Origin: Perkinsus chesapeaki | Lineage: Eukaryota; Perkinsozoa; Perkinsida; Perkinsidae | Assembly (NCBI GenBank): GCA_013115145.1 | Contig: JAAPAO010000127.1 | Coordinates: 1 to 64,000, forward strand | Direction of reading: 5' to 3' | DNA length: 64,000 nt | Part shown: in pieces, positions 42,811 through 53,315 of the stretch | Layout: every line of letters begins with the position of its first letter | How positions within the stretch are numbered: the first letter of the stretch is position 1 | Notes under the pieces: model-generated | Seen by the model: the letters and a program-made list of their open reading frames with translations, nothing else | The model's database searches: none | What the model was told of the DNA's origin: nothing | Position numbers and translations under genes: made by a program

Positions 42811-43498
42811 AGAAAGTTATGTATGATGATGAATGATGGACGAAACCATACCCCCGCCGGCGAAAGAAGGCCTCATCAGGAAAATTGGAGCGCCAAGGTG
42901 TGAAGCTCTACTCGAAACCCATGTTCTCTAAACTCATAACGTCGACTATTTTTCTGAGAGGAATGACTTCTAATTGATATCAAGATGAAGCGTCCCTCAG
43001 ACGCCTAAACGTTCCTGAGGCCTTTTACGTTTATATCCACATTTATTGTCTAATCCGTCCAGGACTCGACTTAGATTTTACCACAGTTTTCGACGTCGAC
43101 AGACTTTCATCTCGACATCTCTCGCTCCCCATACCAAGCGGCCCACCTCGTTGCTGGTGAATACCAGGCCGAGCTCAGGAACGTTGCTAACACCCGATGG
43201 TCTGAAGAATGCTGGCCAGACGTTGTTATCCGGAGATGGCTCCGCGCTCGGGAAAAAGGCCGCTGAGAGCCTTCTGGTGAACTCGCCGTTACCGAAGGGA
43301 TTGGAATCAGGCCAACCTGAAGCACGAGGAGGTGCCATGAGACATTCAATAGAGCGATGGCTGAATGCTGTAGAGATTATTATGACACTCTGATTCAGGC
43401 TTTTTCAAATAAAGCGACTTCACCCGCAATGGGATGAACGCCTGCGAGCAAAACAGGTCACATTTCACACAGCTCCAAACACGTCGAAAACAGATGTT

Positions 43499-44300
43499 CT
43501 ACCACCAACTCCGCAAACTAACTTTTCCAACACATTTCAATGAGTAGTTAATGGATTTACACTTGCTAACATTTCCCATCCTACCCCTCCTGATACCAAT
43601 TCCACAATTTTCTAAAAACATATCTATTCGCTGCTTGATGACAAAACGGTCATTGTAATTATTGTGCGCGCAAGAAACCATGGATCTCATATTTCCTAGT
43701 AAATTCAAAGAACAACAATGTACAGGCTCTCTCAAGTAGATATCCAAATTCTTTCGAGTGCGCATCGCCGCCGCCCTCCACCTACCCCAGCGGTATCCAG
43801 TAAGAACTGCGATACCATAGGCCAGTCCGAACAACCAACAGAAGCCCACTGCGACACATGCCTGGTTGAAACTGTGCCACGGTAACGTCTGAGTTTTCAA
43901 AGATGCTTTGTATGTCTCAGGTGCTTCGCCTAGAAAATAAAAATGCCCCCACCGAGGATCGAACCTGCGTCCTCCTTACCATCAATGAACTCAGGGCTCT
44001 GCAGCGACCTGGCAACCTTCTTTGCCTCTTCCTTCTGCTGCTTTTCTGCATCCTTCATCCACTCTGAACGAAATTAGCAGTTTTCTATATATATCAAAAT
44101 CCTTCCAAAAATGAGCGTTAAAACATGCGCTCAACTTCATATTTTTTCTTACCCGAAGGTGTGCCGGATTGCATCCGAGATATCTTCCTTTCAGGCTCCC
44201 CCCTATCATCCGTAATCAATCCCTCCTCCTTGCTCTTCTCGAAAGATACGCTCTTGCTCACTGAAAAATCTTCGCAGTGCGCAACCGTAAAGATTCTCAT
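43499..44300 (-). CDS. Hypothetical protein with a transmembrane pair
   Basis: Minus-strand exons: a charged upstream part near 44240-44130; EWMKDAEKQQKEEAKKVARS and SLQSPEFID near 44060-43980; then, after the intron at 43930-43979, GEAPETYKASLKTQTLPWHS and a hydrophobic part (ACVAVGFCWLFGLAYGIAVL) near 43840-43760. The splice gives one continuous frame. No family recognised; the ends are approximate. Confidence 0.5.
43930..43979 (-). repeat. 50-nt intron with sense T-arm-like core
   Basis: Minus strand: GTAAGGAGGACGCAGGTTCG, ATCCTCGGTGGGGGCA, TTTTT, ATTTTCTAG. It is one of the clearest members: T-arm, GGGGGCA as acceptor-like strand, five Ts, then the acceptor AG. Confidence 0.88.
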
Positions 44301-44796
44301 CCCTTACATTCTGATTTCTTCTTATCATCCTGCTCGGCTTCCTCTACACTCGACTTCGCGTCCCACAAAAATGTCTGCAACGACTTAACTTGTTCCTCGA
44401 ATCCTTGAAGTACCACCGCAACCGCCTAAAATAGCACCACCGAGATCAACTTCATAAGTTTCCAACTTGATTTCTAAACAAATTCCCTTTTCAACTTTTT
44501 ATCATACTACATGTCACCACTTACACACATCTCAACATTCAACCACAATTCACACACCAAAAAGGGAGCTGAGAAAAGTTAAGTATGATTTGCCTAGAGT
44601 AGTATACATCTCAATCGATTGTGAGGCAGATCTGGTCCCAAACCCCAAACGAACTTGAAACCTCTGTTATATTTTCAGCGAGTGTCCACAGAATATAAAC
44701 TTTTTTATCATCCAATTTGGTCAAACTTCCTTCAATACTTTCTCTCTACCAAAAAATAGATCGATAATTTACAAAAATTTCGCAAAAAAATATTTC

Positions 44797-46150
44797 CTAA
44801 GATTTCACGCAGAAGTTCGGAGATGATGCGAAACGGCGCATTCTTACATCGGGACCATCTTCAACTCTAATCTGGTCAGCTGATAAATCCTTAGGGACAC
44901 TATAGCTAATCTCACTAGTGTGGACATTAAGGAAATATGGACGCTTCTTGTTAGTGGCATCATCTGTGAACTCTAATCTTACCCAGTGACCTGACCGGAA
45001 GAAATAATACCACATTTCCGCAAACTTTGCAGGCGACTCCATTATCAAAAGATGCGATGATGCGGATTTATGGTACACATGATCTCAATATTACTTGAAT
45101 CAATATCATAATTATACAGTAATGGAATTAATAATACCACATTTCCGCCAATTCAATATGTCGCTTCACTTGAAAATAATGCTATATATTATTAATATGT
45201 CATTACATATGGGGCATGATTGTAGCGGACGAGAGTACATCTTATAGCAATAAGATAACTAACGTTTCATAAAGATAATCAAATAAGAATCCTATTTTAT
45301 TAAATAATACCGCATTTCCGCCAATTCGTAATTACCTGGAGACTCGTCCCCACCATCATTATCATGTCTATTCGGAGCACGAACGACATCGCTGGCCTAA
45401 GCAGGAAAATAATAAAGACAAAAGACGACTGCGTTACGACTACCCCATTCACAAGCCTCTTGCGTTCGCCGACAAGCCTAGCGAGCTCCTTTCGATCGGC
45501 ATTGAAAGCCTTGCGCAACCTAAGATACACGAACTCTGCGCCTCGACCTGTTGCCTATCTTGCACGGTCAACCTCAAGATTCTCTTACTGCTTGAGACGT
45601 TTCTCCTGCTCAGGAGTGAACGAGGACTTCGTCGACATTTCCCATTCGCCCAACAGCCTCTGCAATGAATCCTCAGTGTTCCTGAAAACGAAAATCTTCA
45701 CAGCGCGCATCCTCGATATAAAAATATCCACAGCGCGCATCTTGAATTTAGAAATCCTCGCATTGTGCGTCTTCTTATACAGAAATCTTCACAGTGCGTA
45801 AAGATACTTCCCCTTCATTACCTGCAAGCCTTCTCCAATCTCTCACACGCATCAACAGCATCAGAAGCATGTTCCGCAGCGCTTTTCTAACACCAGAACT
45901 CTCCACGTCAAAAGCGCGCGCCCATCTAATCGATTTCACCTGCGTGCTGAAATGCGACGTGTCAATGCCGCTTCGTTTGAGTTCTTCTTTGGTCTTCCTA
46001 AACGTATGGGCCTGTCTGATGACCGGAGCCGCTGGCACTGCTTTAGCGACTGGGGTTTCTTCCTTGATATCCTTGCCTAAATCTTCGCCGTCAGCCTCTG
46101 AAAAAAATGGGAAAAATTCAAAGAGTTCGACGAATACGACTGGGGAATGA
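44797..46150 (-). CDS. WW-domain protein (multi-exon)
   Basis: Exons run from about 46110 down: KEETPVAKAVPAAPVIRQAH, FRKTKEELKRSGIDTSHFS, RKALRNMLLMLLMRVRDWRR near 45840; LRLRKAFNADRKELARLVGE near 45500; and a final exon at 45078-44797 with a WW-like domain (GHWVRLEF...KRPYFLNVHTSEISYSVPKDL, with the two Trp/Tyr and the Pro positions). WW domains bind proline-rich peptides. The first half has no family match. The region 45691-45800 between exons holds a 30-nt tandem repeat. Confidence 0.55.
45003..45025 (-). repeat. GCGGAAATGTGGTATTATT sequence inside the WW exon
   Basis: Minus strand GTTTGCGGAAATGTGGTATT is read as coding (AKFAEMWYYFF), immediately before the WW domain, yet it matches the intron element found at 22191, 45128 and 45292. 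Confidence 0.7.
45128..45154 (-). repeat. GGCGGAAATGTGGTATTATT element, intronic
   Basis: Minus strand GAATTGGCGGAAATGTGGTA followed by TTATTAAT. It lies about 50 nt upstream of the start of the WW exon ORF, probably inside the preceding intron (GTGAAG...ATTGAG). Confidence 0.75.
45292..45335 (-). repeat. 44-nt intron made of the GGCGGAAATG(T/C)GGTATTATT element
   Basis: Minus strand: GTAATTACGAATTGGCGGAA, ATGCGGTATTATT, TAATAAAATAG. The element fills almost the whole intron. Confidence 0.8.
45691..45800 (-). repeat. Four units of a diverged 30-nt tandem repeat
   Basis: Units start at 45691, 45721, 45751 and 45781 with exact 30-nt spacing. On the minus strand unit 1 would read YIEDARCEDF, and related 10-residue phrases (QDARCGYF, EDAQCEDF) appear in the others, with stop codons between them. 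The core is GCGCACTGTGAAGATTT, also found singly at 15334-15349, 16947-16961 and 44267-44282. Confidence 0.85.
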
Positions 46151-46413
46151 CAAGAGTTAGTCTCATATTTATAGTAACAAATGACAAACTTATATGACAA
46201 AAACTAACGAGATTTCTCTCGGTGGTAGCTTGAAATTTCTGGGAAATTGAGCAACAGTATTGAACTGCTCAACGTTGTGGCACAGTGAATGGGTTGCTCA
46301 AAAATCCACCACAGAATCATTTCCAGCACAGAGCAATCATTTATCCGTCTTCACTAACCGATCATTTTTTATAATTTAAGCAAGCCATTATCATGAATTA
46401 TCAGGTCAATGTG

Positions 46414-49400
46414 TCACTGGAAATGTACTGGAGAATGCCTCCAATGCGAGACTTCGCAGCAATCGCTCAACATATTTTTCCCCAGCCTACCTTGAACCTT
46501 CTCATCAAGTCCCAAGATATCAATACTCGTCACTGCAGTGTACCTTGTCGGCACTCCACCGTCCATTTCAATGCCCATATACGCCAGGAAACCAATCCAG
46601 AAGAACATAATCAAACAGATAAATACAAACAGCCACTCAGCGACGTGGGTGGTTTGTTGGAACATCTGTACAGTGGCACCGATTCCAGCCATGATCTGCG
46701 GAAGTGCGCCCAAGAACATCATAAGTATCCATTCGTAAGTGTTAGTATAGAGATTCATGTGCATGTGCACCAAAGAGAAGGCGTCGAGGATGAGCACGAA
46801 TGACCTGATAAGAGAACCATCTCGGAGATATGCTGGGTCACATCGGCGAGCGCTCTGATAGAGACCATGAAGCCTTGCTGGAATAAATCCCTGGATTCCA
46901 ATGATAATGAATCGAAATGATTAAACGTACTCCAATGCAATATACGAACATTTTCATAGATAAGAAAGATGCAAGAAGCTTCCCTTTGGAAAGTCTGTGC
47001 GCTCAAGGTTCGATGTTCCAAGATGACTCTTAAAAGATGGGGATACACCCCTGGTGAAAGATACTCCCAAAACTCACCATGCACCCCAAAGATGGGAATT
47101 GACCATGAAGTAGGCCAACCCCATATATGTGATGGCATCAAGCAGTTGATTAGTGCCAATAACCTACATAGAGAACAACACTTATATCAATGCGGCGCCC
47201 GAGGAGAACTACTGTACGAAAATCTATTATATAGTATAGTTTTAGAAAATGATACATGATATAGTTAAATTTCATATCATATATAGAGTTTTGTCATGAA
47301 AATTATACCAATCGATTCCCCTTGTCTTATAGCCATATCCCTAAAGGTTCCAGCCAATTTTGATCACTCTAACGCGAAATATTTAATTTTAATCAACTTG
47401 CTCAACAAACGCGAGCGCACTGTACTATATGAAATTGCGATGTTTTCTGTATCTATCAACTGTAGCTCAAGGTCCTTCAGTGAAGGACATTCTTAGCACA
47501 ACCGACAAGCCTGAAGGCGCCCTTTCAGACCACATCTTAGTAATAATCATTATAGTACTACTTCCATGAAGATAATATAAAGTGGGCGAAACTCGGCAAT
47601 GTCTTTGCCCCCCCACATGAAATGATTAATAAAAAAGGGAAATTCCCTTCAGTGAAAATGAAGAGTTTTTCCTATCGGACTTTGTCTAAAGAAATGAAAA
47701 TGAAGCTTCTCTGATTCTTACCAACTTTCCCCCAACTCTTGGTCTCCTCCCCCCCCTACCATGCAGACTCTGGTGTAGGCATCGAATCCTTGCCAATGCT
47801 GCTGTAGTTGATAGAAAAGATAGAAATGTTCCAAGAATAGATTGTAGTCACCAACCAGCTCATCCCGAACATAGGCATTGCTCATATCGATTTCTTTCTG
47901 AATAAAAACAGATGGAGCAAGAATTGCCACCATTGAATTTCTTAGTCCATAAAAATGCCCCGCCCCCCCCGTGCCCCCGTTATTACCTCCTTCAACGCAT
48001 CTTCCAATCGGCCATCTCCCTGTCTACGGACTTCACGACCGACTTCTTTGAATCCGGGCACACGACTAAATACAAAATTGAATTTAATCTACTCGAACCA
48101 CGAATCCTCTAAAAGAATCCAACTAATCCAACTACAGCACCAAACCCAATAAAAAACGGCCGAGTGTGATCGAAGCCAATGGTAAGTGTTATTGTTGTTG
48201 ATGACATGATTATTGATGCTGGTTTATATGATCCCAAACAATAAAGCGACCAGCGACACATGACAGTCCTCATATTAATACTTCTATAAATAGTAATGGT
48301 TACAGAGTACGAACATGTTAAAATTATAACTACCAGAAAATAATAACTCCAAGGCATTTCCCAATAAGACCATAGGCAATCCTATCAGGACAAGAAAGCG
48401 AATGAAATGCATATGGGCTCCTCTAGCAGCAGCATTTTCTTGTTCATCTGCGGCAGCAGCAGCGCTGCTCCTTTGGTCAGGCAGATAGGCGTGCCAATGA
48501 ACGGTGAGGGTTGAGCACGAGCAGGAGCAGCTTAAACCACGTAGTGGATGAACTCTCTTATTTAGAACGCATCTGTCCTAACGAATCTCTATCGATCTAA
48601 GGTGTGATCGAGCAAGCACTACCCCCATTCTAGTGAGCCTATGCCCTTAACTACCACCTGACCCTTCCCCAAGCACTACCCCACAATAGGTATCCTGAGC
48701 ATGTCCACAACTCCTCCTCGTTCGTATTCAACCGCACCAATACCAGTGGTGGCATTAATATTTTCCCGGCCAGGAACAGGAAGACGTAACCACTGAGTGA
48801 GCAATCGGACCTAGGACGACCGCACTATAAAGAATTTAAGATACTTTTTATATTACAGCAAACGTCTGAGCTGTGATCGAGGCGTGGATGGCAAAGAAGA
48901 TCGAAAGCATAAGGAACAGTACTGCAGTTCCCAAAGACAAAAGATACAACCATACGAGCCAACCGGGAGTACCTAGTAAAAACCATTAAATCAGACCGCT
49001 GGACTATACATTTCTAATAGTAATAAAAACCAGTACAGATAGAAAGCAGCGATACCGCTTTCCTGTCAAACAACATTACCACAGCTAGTATATAAATAAG
49101 ACTGCGGTATGAGATAACCCTGATGAAGTATGTCGAGTGGATCATATACCAGTGAATTGCATGTGGTCCTCAACACTCACAAAAACTGATCATCTGTGGG
49201 ACACTCAGCAAAATAGACAACCAAGTTATAACTTGATATTTGTATTAATTTTCAACCTTATATACTCTCTACCGTAGTCCAGTAGAGTGAACTAATGCCC
49301 TCTCATCATTAACACCGTTATTATTATTACCTTGGGGCACTCGACCTTCATAGAAGAATCCTCCGGTAAATGCCAACATAAGCGTATTGACAATCAAGTA

Positions 49401-49496
49401 GTTATCCATTTTGGAGATGGTAAGATCGAAAAGGTCTCGAATATCCTCACGGTATAGTCTAACTTGGTCAAACCGGCATTTCTGTGTATGGTACAC
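46414..49496 (-). CDS. Conserved alveolate multi-pass membrane protein
   Basis: Exons on the minus strand: YREDIRDLFDLTISKMDNYL and VNTLMLAFTGGFFYEGRVPQ near 49440-49330; GTPGWLVWLYLLSLGTAVLF with SIFFAIHASITAQTF near 48970-48860; LTQWLRLPVPGRENINAT near 48790; VHWHAYLPDQRSSAAAAADE with HFIRFLVLIGLPMVLLGNAL near 48500-48340; EHFYLFYQLQQHWQGFDAYT near 47830; VIGTNQLLDAITYMGLAYFM near 47150; EWILMMFLGALPQIMAGIGA with LFVFICLIMFFWIGFLAYMG near 46720-46580. I associate this order of motifs with an unnamed multi-membrane family common in dinoflagellates. Function unknown. The 3' end is approximate; the gene likely starts upstream of 49551, before the intron at 49497-49551. Confidence 0.7.
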
Positions 49497-49551
49497 CTAC
49501 AGGCCAGAAGAGAATCTTAGGGTTGAGCGTGCAAGATACATAATAGGTTAC
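49497..49551 (-). repeat. 55-nt intron made of the GTATCTT / AAGATAC element (antisense)
   Basis: Minus strand: GTAACCTATTATGTATCTTG, CACGCTCAACCCTAAGATTC, TCTTCTGGCCTGTAG. It contains both arms of the element seen three times at 5590-5895, in the opposite orientation to the gene. Confidence 0.75.
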
Positions 49552-49559
49552 CAACCTGC

Positions 49560-50473
49560 CCTTACCCTTTTCTGATTAATCTTCCTATTGAACATAAAGT
49601 TCTGCCTATTGTACTCAAAGATGCCCTTAACACCTTCAAACATCGAACCGACTTCCAAGCCTCCCATATTAGCAACTGCTACAGTAACTTATCAATAAAT
49701 AGGAGATGGGCCGCCCAAGCAAACACAAAGCTGAGAGAAGTCAATAGAACAAGATCTCCAGTTGCTCCAATGACGAGGATTATGTCTCTTTGAAACTATA
49801 CGATACATTATCCCCTAGGTATCGGAGTAGGCCCTACCCGATCCGTATTCACTAAGGCTTACTGTTCCACCAGACTTAGTGGATTCTAGCAAACGTCAAA
49901 GGTGGGACCCCTACATTCTAGCAACCCTTGGGAATCCTACAAATGGTGTCACACAAGCTAACGGGAGCCTCAGCACTGTACTGTGAGGGAAGTGTTAGAC
50001 GAGGGAAGCTGAAGACGATTATATAAACTGCGTTAAAACGTTACCGATCCGACCCTCGGATAAGTTTACACACGTATAATCGTCTACTCATCTGATATTG
50101 TTAGACTAGGCAAAGATCGGCTGCAAAGTCTGGTTTCGTATCTCCGTATCAAGTCTAGCCGCAATACAGGGTACTGCGAGAAAGGATCTTCTGTTTTTCT
50201 GAATGCGGAGCGAAACAAAAGATGCCCAGCCGTTTGTGAGCTGAAGAGCCATTCGCTATTTCTGCCGTGTGAATCAATTTGACACTCGAGTCGGGCTCCG
50301 GGCTACGGCTGGGCAAGTGAATGGCTACATAGAGAAATGTCCTACTGGATCTGGATTGTCGTTGAAAAAGAAGCATCCTGAGCGGTATGTAACATTGTAT
50401 CGTCATTATCTCCGCACCATTGTTCGTTGAAGCCTGTAGTTGATGGTTGAAAAAGTGCCACAGTTGTTATATT
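49560..50473. other. Intergenic stretch
   Basis: No convincing gene. Minus-strand coding-like text near 49700-49560 could belong to an upstream exon of the multi-pass membrane gene, but no splice chain is clear. Confidence 0.4.
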
Positions 50474-51265
50474 ATGCCAGGCATCATCTGTTCTGTTAAC
50501 TATTTATCAAAAGAACTGGACGCTTTTATCTCAGAGTACAACTTGAGTGCTAACTTCAACGAATTGCTCCGCTACTCCTATCCATCTCATATCTGCCATA
50601 AACTACTACGCGATTGCCGCTATCTACCCACCCACAAGCCCTCTGAAGAAACCGTGGAGGAGTTCTTAACCGAAGAGCTGCAGAGGCGAAGCTATCCCAC
50701 TAGCCGTGCTGTGCTGCGCTCCGGTAGCATTCTACAGTGGCTTCTCAGTACGCCTGTGAAGAGCCGTTTTCATATCTTATCTGATCTGAGCCTCGGTCAT
50801 ATAGAAATGCTAATAGATGAGTTTTGTCATGAAGGAACAGTCGATCGATCAGAGTACGATCGCCTTCGATATGAAAACGCCTACGACGCCGTGGCCCACG
50901 AAATATACCTTGCCATTAGAGGAAGCGCTGTCTGGTCATCTACTACCGTACCCACGCCGTCAAGTGGCTACAGGGAGACTTTCAGGTACTCTAGAGGTTC
51001 AACTGGTTACCGTAATGCAGAACTGAAACCCCGGAATCAAACGAGATCTCCGCGACCTCGTTGCCATGATAGTGGTAAAGGATTCAATTCGAGATCGATG
51101 AACCATCCGTATCGGCAGCGAATGTTATCTACGGCTGAGGCAGCCGAGCCTACCTGGAGGGACACAAGTGCAACTCGGGTTAAATCGGAAACGCCTGAAC
51201 GAACTTCCAACCTACCGTGGTGGCAGCTGATAAGTCACCGACTCGATGGTTCTGAATGGAAATAA
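50474..51265 (+). CDS. Hypothetical single-exon protein
   Basis: 263 codons from the ATG at 50474 (MPGIICSVNYLSKELD). The N-terminal two thirds look helical and soluble; the last third is Arg/Ser/Thr-rich and probably disordered (SRGSTGYRNAELKPRNQTRS). No signal peptide, membrane segment or family is recognised. The layout, a helical part followed by a basic tail, resembles Gag-derived proteins, but there is no zinc knuckle. It stands alone between minus-strand genes. Confidence 0.5.
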   Translation: MPGIICSVNYLSKELDAFISEYNLSANFNELLRYSYPSHICHKLLRDCRYLPTHKPSEETVEEFLTEELQRRSYPTSRAVLRSGSILQWLLSTPVKSRFHILSDLSLGHIEMLIDEFCHEGTVDRSEYDRLRYENAYDAVAHEIYLAIRGSAVWSSTTVPTPSSGYRETFRYSRGSTGYRNAELKPRNQTRSPRPRCHDSGKGFNSRSMNHPYRQRMLSTAEAAEPTWRDTSATRVKSETPERTSNLPWWQLISHRLDGSEWK

Positions 51266-52556
51266 TATAATAGTTTTCATCTATGCCAGAGTATGGCAGC
51301 CAGACTGTCAACATTTCATTGTTCACACTTTCTTTGCTGATGTACGTTTTCGTCTCTGATCTCATCTCGGGTTCTTGTTAGTATTATACAATAAACCCAT
51401 CCTGGGTCATCTCAAAATGCGAGTAACAGTCCCATCTATGATGCACTCTGTTCACATTGATTTCCTTTCCCAAGTTTGATAATATGAATCGCCTCCTTGC
51501 ATTCGTGCTTGTAGTAGAATCCAACACAGGTGTATTTGCTCATAATATACTATAATCATAATATTGTTATGAAGTAAAAACCACGGCCTCAACCTCCCAA
51601 TGGGACGCTGCCATCGATCAATCGAGATAGCCAATGAGGCGTGTACTTGAAAAAACTCGGAACATATCATATACTCATGCCTACTTTCCTTAGCATCAGC
51701 ATTGCTACATGTTCAGAAGCCAACGAGGCAACCAATGCAACATACACTCTATAACGACTAGTTAGAGTCGGCACTGTGGCAGGTGGGAACATCAACGAAC
51801 AGATCAAGTGGCAAGATCAGAAACGACAATTAGGGGAAAACGACGGACATCTTGTTACACCTAGTACTGCTGCATTCTGGGAACAAAACATTTTTATTAT
51901 AATTCACACATGCATAAAAGTGTGTGCGTGGGAGCGAGCGCGACGCTCTCAGGAAGTACTACCCCGATCGCCCACAGATAGTCATGTTTACTCCACCTCA
52001 ATCTTGTGCTTTGATTCACCAATTTGGTGAGCTTACTAGAGTGGCTCCTGATAGGATGGAATGTAATTTTCGTCTAATTCAGGATGATTTCGTTGCTCGA
52101 GCGTGCTGATCCTGTTGTTCCGCTAAAAACTATTCGGTCCTAGCACTCTGGCACCTGGCGACATCAGGCCGTTTTAGCCAAACACCGTTCGCAATTCGCA
52201 TGCAACAAGATCACTCGGACACATCTATAGCGCAGCCTGTAGTCATCATTTAGGGACCAACGTTTGCGACGCGTCGATTTACAGTGTCACTTAAATATGT
52301 CCTGGCAGCCAACAGTAGTATGCGACCAATATCGGCGCTGACATCGTCACTGATAATTCATCAGTGCTACCATTTACTCAACACTATCAAATCTGGTGGT
52401 ATCAGAAGCTATATTCAGCAAAAGAAGGAAAAGGATCATCTAATGCTGCTATTTGGTGACTGGCAGTCACTCACTGACTGTTTTGACCAAATAGATTGGG
52501 TAGGATAGACCAAGTCGATGGTGAGACGTTTACAAAATAGTCTACCATACTTGACA
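51266..52556. other. Intergenic stretch
   Basis: No supported gene. A coding-like scrap reads on the plus strand at 51930-52105 (RKYYPDRPQIVMFTPPQSCA, ELTRVAPDRMECNFRLIQDD), possibly a fragment of a retroelement protein; it has no start or continuation. Confidence 0.4.
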
Positions 52557-53315
52557 TTACCTTATAAAAGGTTCAAACGGCGACTTCGACTGGACGGTCC
52601 CGTTGTACAGCGAGAAGCTGCGAGAGAAAGACTTGGATAAGCTGAAGTAGTTAACGTTCAGAGTTCCATACATGTGCCACTTGAGACCATCTCCAGAATC
52701 AGCCGCAATCTCCACACTTACCCTAGTAGTCGACTTATCATCACCTTTACCAGTGGTAACCTCTTCGTCAATCTCAATTAGACTGAACATACGCATAGGT
52801 ACATAATCTACCAACTCCTTGTAGTGAACCTTGCAGCTGCCTAGAGTTGAGAAGGGCAAACTTATATCTTTCTTGCCCGACTGCTTTATGTCGATGTCTC
52901 CCTCAACATAAAAGTCCAATTCTTTCCCTCCATAAATGTCATCTCCACCTTCCTCCTTCACGGGTGGAATCGTAAATCGAACGGTGATGTCCATGCCCTC
53001 ATCGGCCAAGGTCTGTTTGAGCACAGTACCCCCAAGTCCTTCCACACGAACCCTGAAACTGCCTGTCTCATTAGGGACAGTGGCTCCGCAGGCAAGTTCA
53101 AGATCGGTGTAGGCCTTGTTGGTGAGGTCGGCAGATTTGAGACGGTAACCACCAAGTAGAACTTCGGAGTTACCCTTAACAAAGAAGCAGTTTTTATTGG
53201 GAATCTTCTCACCTTCGTAGCAGTTCTTAGGACTGATAGCCAGATAGTCTATAACCTGTTGCGAAAGGGCGACAACACACACCAACGCCAGAATGCCAAT
53301 GATTGAGAGGATCAT
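52557..53315 (-). CDS. Secreted protein with N-terminal signal peptide, lineage-specific
   Basis: 252 residues in one exon, ATG at 53315. It starts with a classic signal peptide (MILSIIGILALVCVVALSQQ) and continues as a beta-rich secreted domain with a few Cys (NCYEGEKIPNKNCF, LELACG, LGSCKVHYKEL). There is no second membrane segment, so it is probably secreted or lumenal. No named family is recognised. The ORF is intact and the flanks lack repeats, so it looks functional. Confidence 0.78.
   Translation of the reverse strand: MILSIIGILALVCVVALSQQVIDYLAISPKNCYEGEKIPNKNCFFVKGNSEVLLGGYRLKSADLTNKAYTDLELACGATVPNETGSFRVRVEGLGGTVLKQTLADEGMDITVRFTIPPVKEEGGDDIYGGKELDFYVEGDIDIKQSGKKDISLPFSTLGSCKVHYKELVDYVPMRMFSLIEIDEEVTTGKGDDKSTTRVSVEIAADSGDGLKWHMYGTLNVNYFSLSKSFSRSFSLYNGTVQSKSPFEPFIR

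Noticed and set aside
45691-45800. CRISPR-like array
   Set aside because: The units are contiguous diverged 30-nt repeats without spacers, and the genome is eukaryotic.
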